DNA from: Azophilus sp965116165
Lineage (GTDB): Bacteria > Pseudomonadota > Gammaproteobacteria > Pseudomonadales > Azotimanducaceae
Reading direction: 5' to 3'
DNA: 64,000 nt
Assembly: GCA_965116165.1 (NCBI GenBank)
Contig: OZ220484.1
Span: 3,348,001-3,412,000 of the forward strand
Made by a program: the position numbers and the translations under genes. Positions 25,521 to 34,953 of this stretch are shown here, one piece after another (position 1 is the stretch's first letter; every line of letters begins with the position of its first letter). Under the pieces are notes generated by a model. The model had not been told where the DNA came from. It did no database searches and saw only the letters and a program-made list of their open reading frames with translations.

Positions 25521-28070
25521 TCACAGGCCCTTCAATTCGTAGAGCAATTCCAGTGCGCGGCGCGGCGATAGGTCGTTTGGATCGATCTCGTCCAACCGGA
25601 GCCGCACCGGGTCGGGCTCGGGTTCTGGGGGTATGGAGGCGGGGGGCCGCGCTGCGAAGAGGTCGCTTTGTCGGGGATGGGATGCCGCCTCGAGTTCCTG
25701 CAATCGGGCACGGGCTGTTTGCAGAACCTGTCGGGGCACACCCGCCAGCCGCGCCACCTGCACGCCATAGCTTTGGCTTGCCGGACCCTCCTCCACTTGG
25801 TGAAGAAAGACAATGCGACCGTTGTGCTCGGTGGCGGAAAGGTGGACATTCGCCGTGACGGGCACCGTGGTGGGCAGGCTGGTGAGTTCGAAATAGTGGG
25901 TGGCGAACAGGGTGAATGCCCGGGTATTTTCGGCAAGGTGCTGTGCCGTGGCCCAGGCGAGGGCGAGGCCGTCGTAGGTACTGGTGCCGCGGCCGATCTC
26001 GTCGAGCAGCACCAGACTTTGGTCGGTGGCGTGGTGCAGGATATCGGCGGTTTCGGTCATTTCCACCATGAAGGTCGACCGTCCGCCCGCCAGGTCGTCG
26101 GCGGCGCCTATGCGGGTAAAGATGCAGTCCACCGGCCCGATGGCGGCACGGGCTGCTGGCACGAAACTGCCGACGCAGGCGAGCAATACGATGATGGCGG
26201 TTTGCCGCATGTAGGTCGATTTGCCGCCCATGTTGGGACCGGTGATGATCAACATGCGACGGTTATCGTGCATGTCCAGGTCGTTGGGTACGAAAGTCTC
26301 GGTACTGGCCTCGCGCACTACCGGATGCCAGCCTTGGCTGATGGCGAAACCGGGTTCGGCCGTAAATGTGGGCTGAACGAAACCCAGGGTGCGCGCCCGC
26401 TCGGCGAAACAGGCGAGAATGTCGATTTCCGCCGCGGCCCGGGCGGCGCGGCCGAGGGAAAAGACCTCGGCGCCGAGTTGTTCCAACAGGACATCATAAA
26501 GTGTTTTCTCAAGTTGCAGCGCCCGGGCGCGGGCCGTTAGGGCATTGTCCTCGAACGCTTTCAACTCGGGGGTGATGTAGCGCTCCGCGTTCTTTATCGT
26601 TTGCCGCCGCACATAGTCGGCCGGCACCGCATTCCCCGCGGTACGCGATATTTCGATGTAATAGCCGTGCACCCGGTTGTAGCCGACCTTGAGGTTGGCA
26701 ATGCCACTGCGTGTGCGCTCGGCCGCCTCCAGATCGCGTAGCCACTGCGCCGCGTTCTCGGTGACGTTGCGGAGTTCGTCGAGTTCATCGCTGTAGCCCG
26801 GGGCAATGAACCCGCCATCGCGAATGGTTGCGGGGGGTGTCTCAACCATTGCTTTTTCAAGCAGCGCATGGACGCCGGAAAAATCTGGAATGTCGGCGGC
26901 AAGCGCCGTCAGACGGGGTGAGTCCGCCGGGCCGACGAGTGCGGCGATTCCGGGCAAGGCGGCGCAGGCGGTGCGCAGGCGGGTCAGATCGCGGGGCGTG
27001 GCGGATTTGAGCGCCACCCGGGAGACCACTCGTTCCATATCCCCGCATTCGGGGAGGGTCTCCCGCAACGGCTGCGCGAGGCCACCCTCGATCAGCATGG
27101 CGACCGCGGCCTGCCGTTCGCGCAGGGCATCCCTGGCCTTGGTGGGCGCGTTCAGCCAGCGGCGCAGCAGGCGGGCGCCCATGGGCGTGCGCGTGGTGTT
27201 CATCAGAGCGTACAGGGAGGGCGCTTCGCTGCCGTCGGCGCGGCGATCAATTTCGAGATTGCGGCGGCTGTGGGCGTCGAGCCGAACGTAGTCGCCGCTT
27301 TGCACAACGGCGATGCGGTCGATGAACTCCAGCTTTTGACACTGGCTGGCCTGGGCGTATTGCAGCACGGCCGCCGCCGCGCCAATCGCCGGATTGGTTG
27401 ATTCCAGGCCAAAGCCATGCAGGTCGCGGGTGCCGAAGTGGCTGCAAAGAAAACGGAACCCGAGATCTAGGTCGAAGGCCAGGGTGTCGCGGACGGTTTG
27501 AGCTGTTTGACGGAGTTCGTCGAGGGTACGGGGCGTCAGTACCTCATTGGGCTTGAGGCGGGCGATTTCGGCGGTGAGATTGTCCTTGCCGACAACGGTT
27601 TGGACGTTGAGCTCGCCGCGTCCGAGATTCAGGGCCGCTATGCCGTAGTGGGCCTTGCCGGGGTTGGCCGGCGCGATTCCAATCAGCAGGCTGTCACGGT
27701 TTTGGTCGAGCAGCGCCTCCTCGGTCAGTGTGCCGGGCGTGACGATGCGTCGTACGCGGCGCTCCACCGGACCCTTGCTCGCGGCCGGGTCGCCGATCTG
27801 TTCGCAGATGGCCACCGATTCGCCCAGATCCACCAGCTTTGCCAGATAGCTATCGACCGCGTGGAAAGGGACGCCTGCCATCGGAATGGGTGCGCCGTCG
27901 GATTGCCCGCGGCTGGTCAGGGTGATGTCGAGCAGGTCGGCGGCGCGCTTGGCGTCGTCGAAGAAGAGCTCGTAAAAGTCTCCCATGCGGTAGAACAGCA
28001 AGTGGTCCGGGTGTTGCGCCTTGATGCCGAGGTACTGCCGCATCATGGGGGTGTGTCGGGAAAGGGTCAT
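25521..28070 (-). CDS. mutS: MutS, DNA mismatch recognition ATPase
   Basis: Finds mismatches and recruits MutL. The 849 residues include the N-terminal mismatch-binding domain with YRMGDFYELFFDDAKRA (the GxFYE-type Phe-Tyr-Glu wedge). Also present are the Walker A GPNMGGKSTYMRQ, LDEIGRGTSTYDGLALAWA and FATHYFELTSLP in the C-terminal ATPase. A C-terminal helical tail with DLSPRRALELLYELKGL fits tetramerisation. Divergent from recA; the cinA gene often found between them is absent. Confidence 0.96.
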   Translation of the reverse strand: MTLSRHTPMMRQYLGIKAQHPDHLLFYRMGDFYELFFDDAKRAADLLDITLTSRGQSDGAPIPMAGVPFHAVDSYLAKLVDLGESVAICEQIGDPAASKGPVERRVRRIVTPGTLTEEALLDQNRDSLLIGIAPANPGKAHYGIAALNLGRGELNVQTVVGKDNLTAEIARLKPNEVLTPRTLDELRQTAQTVRDTLAFDLDLGFRFLCSHFGTRDLHGFGLESTNPAIGAAAAVLQYAQASQCQKLEFIDRIAVVQSGDYVRLDAHSRRNLEIDRRADGSEAPSLYALMNTTRTPMGARLLRRWLNAPTKARDALRERQAAVAMLIEGGLAQPLRETLPECGDMERVVSRVALKSATPRDLTRLRTACAALPGIAALVGPADSPRLTALAADIPDFSGVHALLEKAMVETPPATIRDGGFIAPGYSDELDELRNVTENAAQWLRDLEAAERTRSGIANLKVGYNRVHGYYIEISRTAGNAVPADYVRRQTIKNAERYITPELKAFEDNALTARARALQLEKTLYDVLLEQLGAEVFSLGRAARAAAEIDILACFAERARTLGFVQPTFTAEPGFAISQGWHPVVREASTETFVPNDLDMHDNRRMLIITGPNMGGKSTYMRQTAIIVLLACVGSFVPAARAAIGPVDCIFTRIGAADDLAGGRSTFMVEMTETADILHHATDQSLVLLDEIGRGTSTYDGLALAWATAQHLAENTRAFTLFATHYFELTSLPTTVPVTANVHLSATEHNGRIVFLHQVEEGPASQSYGVQVARLAGVPRQVLQTARARLQELEAASHPRQSDLFAARPPASIPPEPEPDPVRLRLDEIDPNDLSPRRALELLYELKGL

Positions 28071-28185
28071 GCCGGTGCGGGACAGGCGGGTTGTCTGAGC
28101 CTCGAATTGTAAGCCATTCGAGCCGTCGGCTGTGCGAATTGGCGGAAATTGTGATTTCCGGGGTTATGGGATCTTGCTATTGAGA

Positions 28186-28201
28186 CTGAGCATATATACA
28201 G
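28186..28201 (+). promoter_or_regulatory. LexA (SOS) box upstream of recA
   Basis: CTGAGCATATATACAG matches the gammaproteobacterial consensus CTG-N10-CAG with an AT-rich centre. It lies 38 bases before the recA ATG, where a LexA box is expected to overlap the promoter. No good -35/-10 pair could be assigned. Confidence 0.85.
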
Positions 28202-28238
28202 TATCGTCCTCGCGTCGAAATCTCATGGAGCCGTCATT

Positions 28239-29363
28239 ATGGCCGATCACAAATCTTCCCTCTCCCGCGCCAAACTGAATTTATCGCAGGGCGATTCCGC
28301 ACGCAGTGCGCAGAAGAATCAGGCGCTTGGCGCGGCCCTTGCGCAAATCGAACGACAATTCGGCAAGGGTTCAATGATGCGCTTGGGTGACCGCGAGCGG
28401 GTTGCCATCCCATCCATCTCCACCGGTTCCCTCGGCCTTGATGTCGCGCTCGGCATCGGCGGCCTGCCCCGCGGTCGGGTGGTGGAGATATACGGTCCCG
28501 AGTCCTCGGGCAAAACCACGCTCACTCTACAGGTCATTGCGGAGGCTCAAAAGGCCGGGGGCACCTGTGCCTTTATCGATGCGGAGCACGCACTCGACCC
28601 CATCTACGCCCAGTCCCTCGGCGTGGATACCGACAACCTTTTGGTATCGCAGCCCGACACCGGCGAACAGGCGCTGGAGATTGCCGACATGATTGTCCGC
28701 TCCGGCGCCGTGGATGTGGTGGTTATCGATTCGGTTGCCGCCCTCACCCCCAAGGCGGAAATCGAGGGCGAAATGGGCGAGGCGCATGTGGGCCTGCAAG
28801 CGCGTTTGATGAGCCAGGCGTTGCGCAAGATGACGGGCTCCATCAAGCACTCCAACACACTCGTTGTCTTCATTAACCAAATCCGCATGAAGATTGGCGT
28901 TATGTTCGGTAGCCCGGAAACCACGACCGGCGGCAACGCGCTGAAGTTCTATTCCTCCGTGCGCCTGGACATTCGCCGCATCGGCGCCGTCAAGAACGGC
29001 GATGAGATCGTCGGCAACGAAACCCGGGTGAAGGTCGTCAAGAACAAAGTGGCCCCGCCCTTTCGTCAAACCGAGTTTCAGATTCTCTACGGCAAGGGCA
29101 TCCACCGCGCGGGTGAAATTCTGGAACTCGGCGTCAAAAACGGTATCGTCGAGAAATCCGGCGCCTGGTACGCCTACGGTAACGACCGCATCGGCCAGGG
29201 CCGTAAAAACGCGGCGGATTATCTCGACGAAAACCCGGCTGTTCGCGGGGAAATTGAGAAACGCATCCGCGATCAACTGCTGCCGGAACTTGCGGCGGAA
29301 GGCGAGGTGGTTGTTCCGGAGCCAGCCCGCGATTCCTTTGCGCCGGATGGGGGTGGGAGTTAG
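28239..29363 (+). CDS. recA: RecA recombinase
   Basis: Forms the nucleoprotein filament for strand exchange and triggers LexA self-cleavage. P-loop GPESSGKTTLTL, then VVVIDSVAALTPKAEIEGEMG, QALRKMTGSIKHSN and NQIRMKIGVMFGSPETTTGGNALKFY (split: NQIRMKIGVMFG and ETTTGGNALKFY) identify it. The 374 residues include about 20 extra at the N terminus before the usual KNQALGAALAQIERQFGKG. ATG with GGAG eight bases upstream. Predicted SOS-regulated from the LexA box. Confidence 0.97.
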   Translation: MADHKSSLSRAKLNLSQGDSARSAQKNQALGAALAQIERQFGKGSMMRLGDRERVAIPSISTGSLGLDVALGIGGLPRGRVVEIYGPESSGKTTLTLQVIAEAQKAGGTCAFIDAEHALDPIYAQSLGVDTDNLLVSQPDTGEQALEIADMIVRSGAVDVVVIDSVAALTPKAEIEGEMGEAHVGLQARLMSQALRKMTGSIKHSNTLVVFINQIRMKIGVMFGSPETTTGGNALKFYSSVRLDIRRIGAVKNGDEIVGNETRVKVVKNKVAPPFRQTEFQILYGKGIHRAGEILELGVKNGIVEKSGAWYAYGNDRIGQGRKNAADYLDENPAVRGEIEKRIRDQLLPELAAEGEVVVPEPARDSFAPDGGGS

Positions 29364-29380
29364 CCACTTAATTTGGGATT

Positions 29381-29635
29381 ATGCGCTTGATGAAGCGACC
29401 CACTACGGATAGCGGCAACGAATTAGAGTTTCCGTTTCCAATATCCCGATTTCCCGCAGCGTTCGAGATGCTCGCACGGCGACAAACCAATTTTCTCATG
29501 ACCTACGATGCGGCGCCCGAGATCGTCGAACTAGTTCGCAAATACGAATTTTGTGCTGTTTGTGTTGAAATGCAGAACGCTCATGGGAATAGACTGCCAG
29601 AATAGGTTGTCACGCGGGAGGCCATGTTCGAGTGA
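29381..29635 (+). pseudogene. C-terminal remnant of a D12-class (Dam-like) adenine DNA methyltransferase
   Basis: The reading frame contains FLMTYDAAPEIVELVRKYEF and then VEMQNAHGNRLPE. This matches the end of D12-class N6-adenine methyltransferases (FLLTYDDAPEV...GF...V.MKNTHH...EL). A TAG at 29603-29605 breaks the frame, after which VVTREAMFE continues to a TGA. The N-terminal two thirds, with the SAM and catalytic motifs, are missing. The TGA overlaps the GTG of the restriction-enzyme remnant that follows, so the pair was once a coupled restriction-modification operon. Assignment is by recall of the family pattern. Confidence 0.6.
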
Positions 29636-30196
29636 CTCTCTTTGGCATTGGGGAATGGTACGGGGAGATGTTTTTCTCCATGTCTCCGGCACGGCGCAAA
29701 CAACTCGCCGCAAGTGCTTTGGGAAAAACCGAAGCGGTGCCCTCGTGTCCTTATCGTCGAGGCAATGTTCCTTGTGGCAAAAGAGGCGGTGTATGTACGC
29801 TGCAAGCGTATGTGATTGAGAATAAACGAATCTAGAAACCGGTTGGTAGCCCAATAGTCGTTTGCCCAAGTCGTTTCGATCAAGATGACGTAATTCTTAG
29901 ATGGTTGGCTGACATAGCTGAGTTCGAGGATGTTCACTTGGCGAGAGAAGTTCCCTTCATGCGGGCGCCCAATACAGGAAGAGAAGCCGGGCGCGTAGAT
30001 TTGGTGTTGGCAAGCAATAGCAAGGCCACTGCAGCGGGACTATTGGGAGGTGCTGTCGTTGGAGGCTTCGAACAAAAAGTTGTTGGCTGCGAGTCCGGTC
30101 AAACGCGAACAGTTCGAGAGCGATTTACGGCAAAAACTGGTGCCTTTGGATGAACATTCGAGTCAGCCAATCGCGCCGGCAAGCAACAGCGACTAA
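29632..30196 (+). pseudogene. NotI-like restriction endonuclease remnant
   Basis: Starts GTG inside the methylase stop. Frame 1 reads EWYGEMFFSMSPARRKQLAA then CPYRRGNVPCGKRGGVCTLQ, a Cys-rich segment like the zinc-binding N terminus of NotI-family enzymes. It stops at TAG (29833-29835), then continues in the same frame with PIVVCPSRFDQDDVILRWLA and EVPFMRAPNTGREAGRVDLV, also typical of that family. After about 30010 sequence is missing and the likely C terminus (SPVKREQFESDLRQKL, ending at 30196) is in another frame. One nonsense change, one deletion and one frameshift make it dead. Confidence 0.6.
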
Positions 30197-30219
30197 GTTC
30201 GTCAACTTGGGACGAGTCG

Positions 30220-30684
30220 ATGGCGTTGAGTGGCGGCCGTAGTTTGCAAGACGCTTTGGCGGGGGCAACGGCGCTGCTCGCTCGGCGTGAGCATGGCCAA
30301 AAGGAACTGGCAACGAAGCTGATCGCCAAGGGGTTTGCGCCGGCCTTGGCGGTGCGGGCGGTTGAGCGTCTATCTTGCGAAGGCCTGCAGAGTGATCGCC
30401 GATTTGCCGAGGCACTCGCGCATCGCCGAATTGAGCGCGGCTATGGGCCGTATTATGTTTGCGACGAGTTGCGGCAGCTAGGGGTCGATATAGGGTTGGT
30501 TGACGCCCAGCTTGATCATTCGGATAAGTATTGGCTGCGCGTTGCCATGCGGGCATTGGAGAAGCGGTTTGCGACACGCGGCGGGTCGTATGCGGGGCGC
30601 GCACGGTTTTTGGAGCGGCGGGGTTTCCCCACCCACATTGTGCTCAAAGCGTTGGAGGGCGATACCGGGGTCGGGATGCCTTGA
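30220..30684 (+). CDS. recX: RecX, regulator of RecA
   Basis: Small helical protein that caps or destabilises RecA filaments. 154 residues with the three-helix tandem repeat pattern: ALLARREHGQKELATKLIAKGF, then FAEALAHRRIERGYGPYYVCDELRQLGV in the middle and FLERRGFPTHIVLKAL at the end. The recA-recX gap of 850 bases is filled by the dead restriction-modification genes, so recX may no longer be expressed by read-through from recA. Confidence 0.93.
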   Translation: MALSGGRSLQDALAGATALLARREHGQKELATKLIAKGFAPALAVRAVERLSCEGLQSDRRFAEALAHRRIERGYGPYYVCDELRQLGVDIGLVDAQLDHSDKYWLRVAMRALEKRFATRGGSYAGRARFLERRGFPTHIVLKALEGDTGVGMP

Positions 30685-30840
30685 ACAGATAACTCCGAAT
30701 GTTCGTGGGCGACAGCATTGATACCGCCTTGGTCAATTTCAGCATTCGCATGTATAGGTTGCCATTGTCCACCGCGCTACCTTCGGCACGGGTCGCCCAC
30801 TATACTGGCGCCCTTTTCCTGAGCGGCCATCCCTTGCCCC

Positions 30841-33450
30841 ATGAAGACCGCTGACATACGCGAAAAGTATCTGGCCTTTTTCAAGGCGGTCGATCATTGC
30901 GTCGTGCCGTCGAGTTCGCTCGTCCCCTATGAAGATCCGACGCTTCTGTTCACCAACGCGGGCATGAACCAGTTTAAAAATGCCCTGCTCGGGCGCGAGG
31001 ATTTGGGCTATCGGCGCGCGGTGTCCGCGCAGAAATGCGTACGGGCGGGCGGCAAGCACAATGATCTTGAAAATGTGGGCTATACGGCTCGGCATCTCAC
31101 TTTCTTCGAGATGCTTGGCAACTTCAGCTTCGGCGACTACTTCAAGGAAGAAGCTATTACCTGGGCGTGGGAATTCGTCACGGAGGTGTTTTCGCTGCCG
31201 AAAGATCGCCTTTGGGTCACCGTGCATCCGACGGACGGCGAGTCCCGCGCATTGTGGACACGCAAAATCGGCATCCCCGCCGCGCGTGTCGTCGATCACG
31301 AAACAAATTTCTGGACCATGGGCGATACGGGCCCCTGTGGACCCTGTACGGAACTGTTTTACGACCACGGCCCCTCTGTCATCGGTGGCCCCCCGGGCTC
31401 GGCGGATGAGGACGGCGACCGCTATATCGAGTTTTGGAACCTTGTATTCCCCCAGTTCGACCGATCCGCCGATGGCGCGCTCGATCCCCTGCCGCAGCCC
31501 GGCGTGGATACCGGCATGGGTTTGGAGCGAATGGCCACGGTGCTGCAGGGTGTGCACAGCAACTTCGAAATCGATCTTTTTCGCCGGCTGATGCTGCGGG
31601 CCGGCGAATTGGCGGACATCGAGGGCGAGCGGGCGGTTTTGCAAAACCCTTCCATTCGGGTCATTGCCGATCACCTACGCTCAGGTGCCTTCCTGATCGC
31701 CGACGGTGTCACGCCGGGCAACGAAGACCGGGATTATGTGCTGCGCCGTATCATCCGCCGGGCACTGCGCCACGGCCATAAGCTAAACATTCGCAGACCT
31801 TTCCTTTGTCGATTGGTCGATGCCCTGGTCGCGGAGATGGGGGCCGCCTATCCGCAGCTTGTCGAAAAGCAGAAACAGGTTGAGATGGCGTTGGCCCAAG
31901 AGGAGGAGCGCTTCGAGCGAACCCTCGGCAGAGGCATGGAGGTGTTCGAGAAGACCCTCAAAAACATTGATGGAGCGGTGTTGCCCGGCGATGTCGTTTT
32001 CAAACTTTACGACACCTACGGATTTCCCGTGGACCTCACCGGGGACATCGCCCGCGAGCGGGGCCTGAGTGTCGATATGGTGGGCTTCGAACGGGCCATG
32101 GGCCGACAACGCGATCAGGCCCGGGCATCGGCGCACTTCGATTTTACCCTGGGGCAGAAGATTCACACCGATTCCAAAGTCGAGTTTCTTGGCTATCGGG
32201 CAACGAGCGGCACCGGTACCGTGCGCGGCCTCTACGCCGCCGACGGCACTCGTCTCGATGCGCTTGCGACTGGCTTGGCGGGCGTGGTGGTTCTCGACCG
32301 CACCCCTTTTTATGCGGAAGCCGGCGGTCAGGTCGGCGATACCGGCACTCTTGCGAACGATGGATTTTGTTTCGAGGTTCAGGACACTCAAAGGTCCGCG
32401 GACCAGCACTTGCATGTCGGCCGAGTCGTGACGGGCCGGGTGCAAATCGGCGAGCACTTGCGGGCGGAGGTCGATGGAGAGCGGCGGCGGCGCGTTATGG
32501 CCAACCACTCGGCCACGCACCTCATGCACGCCGCGCTTCGGCGTGTGCTCGGGTCGCATGTGAACCAAATGGGCTCCCTGGTGGCCGCGGATCACCTCCG
32601 TTTCGATTTCTCGCATTCGCAACCGGTTGGCGGTGCCGAATTGGCGTCAATCGAAGCGGCCGTCAACGAACAGGTGCGGGCCAACAGCGAGGTTGCGGTG
32701 ACCCAAATGAGTTTCGATGATGCGCTTGCAACAGGCGCCGTCGCCCTTTTCGGCGAAAAGTACGGCGACGAAGTGCGCGTACTGACCATGGGGGATGGCT
32801 ATTCCGTTGAATTGTGCGGCGGCACCCATGTGCGGCGTACCGGTGATGTTGGGCTCTTCCGAATTAGGGCCGAATCCGGTGTCGCCCAGGGTGTGCGACG
32901 CATCGAAGCCGTGACGGGCGCGGCGGCTCTGGCGCAGGTGTCCGAACTCGATGGGCTTGTGCGGCGCTTGGCGGAGCGGTTGAAGGCCAGACCGCGTGAT
33001 CTCGAGGCTCGGGTCGCCGCCCTGGCCGGGGAAAACCGGCGGCTCACGAAGGAAGTGAAGATGTTGACGCAGCGGCTTGCATCCGGTTTCGGCGCGGATT
33101 TGGTGGCGGGTGCGACCGATGTTAATGGCATCAAGGTGGTCGCCGCGGAGATCGAAGGCAACGCCAGGGCGATGATGCAAACCCTGGACATGCTCAAATC
33201 CCGCCTGAACCCGGTGGTGGTTGTCCTAGCGCAACAAAACAAGGGCAAAGTTAACCTGGTTGCGGGCCTCTCCAGGGATTTGACCGACCAAATGCGGGCC
33301 CCGGATCTTATTCGGCGTGTGGGCGATGTGGTCGGAGCGCGAGGCGGTGGCAGCCCGGTGCTCGCTCGTGCCGGCGGCGGTGACCGGCCGGAAAAGCTCG
33401 CCGAGGCGTTGGCCGGCGTCACCGGATGGGTCTTGGACCAAACCGGCTAG
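30841..33450 (+). CDS. alaS: Alanyl-tRNA synthetase
   Basis: Charges tRNA-Ala and edits mischarged Ser/Gly. The 869 residues include the class II catalytic core (FTNAGMNQFKNALLGRED, QKCVRAGGKHNDLENVGYT). The editing domain has HSATHLMHAALR and CGGTHVRRTGDVGLFRI, which supply its zinc ligands. The C-terminal C-Ala domain starts around GADLVAGATDVNGIKVVA. ATG start; TATACT at 30801-30806 could be a -10 element. The TAG stop is part of a CTAG followed by CGTCCTATCCAAC, which resembles the first bases of repeat R2. Confidence 0.97.
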   Translation: MKTADIREKYLAFFKAVDHCVVPSSSLVPYEDPTLLFTNAGMNQFKNALLGREDLGYRRAVSAQKCVRAGGKHNDLENVGYTARHLTFFEMLGNFSFGDYFKEEAITWAWEFVTEVFSLPKDRLWVTVHPTDGESRALWTRKIGIPAARVVDHETNFWTMGDTGPCGPCTELFYDHGPSVIGGPPGSADEDGDRYIEFWNLVFPQFDRSADGALDPLPQPGVDTGMGLERMATVLQGVHSNFEIDLFRRLMLRAGELADIEGERAVLQNPSIRVIADHLRSGAFLIADGVTPGNEDRDYVLRRIIRRALRHGHKLNIRRPFLCRLVDALVAEMGAAYPQLVEKQKQVEMALAQEEERFERTLGRGMEVFEKTLKNIDGAVLPGDVVFKLYDTYGFPVDLTGDIARERGLSVDMVGFERAMGRQRDQARASAHFDFTLGQKIHTDSKVEFLGYRATSGTGTVRGLYAADGTRLDALATGLAGVVVLDRTPFYAEAGGQVGDTGTLANDGFCFEVQDTQRSADQHLHVGRVVTGRVQIGEHLRAEVDGERRRRVMANHSATHLMHAALRRVLGSHVNQMGSLVAADHLRFDFSHSQPVGGAELASIEAAVNEQVRANSEVAVTQMSFDDALATGAVALFGEKYGDEVRVLTMGDGYSVELCGGTHVRRTGDVGLFRIRAESGVAQGVRRIEAVTGAAALAQVSELDGLVRRLAERLKARPRDLEARVAALAGENRRLTKEVKMLTQRLASGFGADLVAGATDVNGIKVVAAEIEGNARAMMQTLDMLKSRLNPVVVVLAQQNKGKVNLVAGLSRDLTDQMRAPDLIRRVGDVVGARGGGSPVLARAGGGDRPEKLAEALAGVTGWVLDQTG

Positions 33451-33554
33451 CGTCCTATCCAACCATTTTGGGATCATCTATTTTATGCATTGGACCACCC
33501 GTTGCGATGCGCCGCATGAACTCGACAACGGGTAGCTGGTAGGGAAACCTTCGG

Positions 33555-34790
33555 ATGGCATTGATCGTGCAGAAGTACGGCGGCACCAGTGTTGCCGATG
33601 TTGACTGTATTCAGCGGGTTGCCGAGCGCGTTGTGGGCTACCTGCAACGAGGTGACCGGGTGGTGGCGGTGGTATCGGCGATGAGCGGCGAAACCAACCG
33701 GCTGCAGGATCTTGGTGCCGCCGTCGGCCGGCGGCCGGTCGCCAGGGAGATGGATGTGCTGCTTGCCTCCGGGGAACAGGTTACCATCGCGCTGCTCAGC
33801 ATGGCGCTTACCGCTCTCGGTTACCCGGGCCGGTCGTTCCTGGCGAGCCAGATTCGCATTCGCACCGATTCCAATCACCGCAAGGCGCGCATCGAGCGGA
33901 TTGAAACCGACTGCCTGCGCGCGGCCCTGGCCGAGGGCGTCGTGCCGGTGGTGGCGGGCTTTCAGGGGATCGATTGCACGGGCAATGTCACCACGCTCGG
34001 CCGCGGCGGCTCCGATACAACCGCGGTTGCGGTGGCCGCTGCCCTGCACGCCGACGAATGCCAGATCTGCACCGATGTGGATGGTGTCTATACGGCGGAC
34101 CCGCGCGTCGTCGCCGGCGCCCGCCGCCTGGATTCGGTCACCTTTGAGGAAATGCTTGAGCTGGCCAGCCTCGGTTCAAAGGTGCTGCACCCCCGTTCGG
34201 TGGAGTTTGCGGGCAGGTACCTGGTGCCGCTCCGAATCCTGTCAACGTTTGAGGCGGGTGCGGGAACGCTCATTACGATGGAGAACCAAGTCATGGAAGA
34301 GCCGCTCGTTTCCGGCATAGCCTATGCGCGCGACGAGGCCAAAATCACTGTATCGGGTGTGCCGGATGTACCGGGCGCGGCGTCGAAAATAATCGGTCCG
34401 GTTGGCCACGCCCCCATCGAAATCGACATAATCGTTCAGAATACCGGTGCCGATGGGCTCACCGATTTCACCTTCACCGTCAAGCGGGAAGACTACGAGC
34501 GCACCCTGGAGCTTTTGGCGCCTGTGGTGGCGGACATTGGCGCTCGGTCCTTGTCGGGCGACAACGGGATCGCCAAGGTATCCGCGGTGGGGCGCGGCAT
34601 GCGTTCCCATGCGGGCGTTGCCGCCCGTTTTTTCGAGGCCTTGGCAACCGAGAACATCAACATTCAGATGATTTCCACATCCGAGATCAAGATTTCCGTC
34701 GTCGTGGCGGAGCGTTATCTGGAATTGGCCGTTCGCGCACTGCATGCGGAATTCGGCCTGAGCGAGGCGGAATCCGAAAAGTCAAATTGA
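33555..34790 (+). CDS. lysC: Aspartokinase
   Basis: Phosphorylates aspartate, the entry to Lys, Thr, Met and diaminopimelate. The kinase domain starts ALIVQKYGGTSVADVD and has TLGRGGSDTTAVA and TDVDGVYTADPR. Two ACT domains at the C terminus (about 265-410; TVSGVPDVPGAASKI and VSAVGRGMRSHAGVAARFF) imply feedback inhibition, probably by Lys and/or Thr. 411 residues, family length. It follows alaS as in relatives, but csrA, which usually comes next, is missing and a MITE stands there. Confidence 0.95.
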   Translation: MALIVQKYGGTSVADVDCIQRVAERVVGYLQRGDRVVAVVSAMSGETNRLQDLGAAVGRRPVAREMDVLLASGEQVTIALLSMALTALGYPGRSFLASQIRIRTDSNHRKARIERIETDCLRAALAEGVVPVVAGFQGIDCTGNVTTLGRGGSDTTAVAVAAALHADECQICTDVDGVYTADPRVVAGARRLDSVTFEEMLELASLGSKVLHPRSVEFAGRYLVPLRILSTFEAGAGTLITMENQVMEEPLVSGIAYARDEAKITVSGVPDVPGAASKIIGPVGHAPIEIDIIVQNTGADGLTDFTFTVKREDYERTLELLAPVVADIGARSLSGDNGIAKVSAVGRGMRSHAGVAARFFEALATENINIQMISTSEIKISVVVAERYLELAVRALHAEFGLSEAESEKSN

Positions 34791-34793
34791 TAG

Positions 34794-34892
34794 GGAACCT
34801 CTGATCAATCCTGCATTCGGGAAATTATATTTAATAAAATCAATGTCTTATGAGTGGATAAATGCTGCTCTATCGAATTGTTCAGACTTTCC
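34794..34892. mobile_element. 99-bp MITE, copy 4, behind lysC
   Basis: Begins GGAACCTCTGATCAATCCTG three bases after the lysC TGA and ends GAATTGTTCAGACTTTCC. Exactly 99 bases like the others. The flanks ATAG and ATGG match at three of four positions, so the target duplication has decayed or the copy has recombined. The interior matches copy 3 closely. Confidence 0.85.
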
Positions 34893-34953
34893 ATGGGGGA
34901 TTATGCTTACTTCATGCAACCCCCGGGATTGTTGTATCCGATGCAAGATGCCC

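Noticed and set aside
29603..29835. Two in-frame TAG codons as a sign of TAG recoding
   Set aside because: bamA, lpxD, lpxA, dnaE, alaS and dcd all end at TAG at the expected place, so TAG is a normal stop. The affected genes are pseudogenes.
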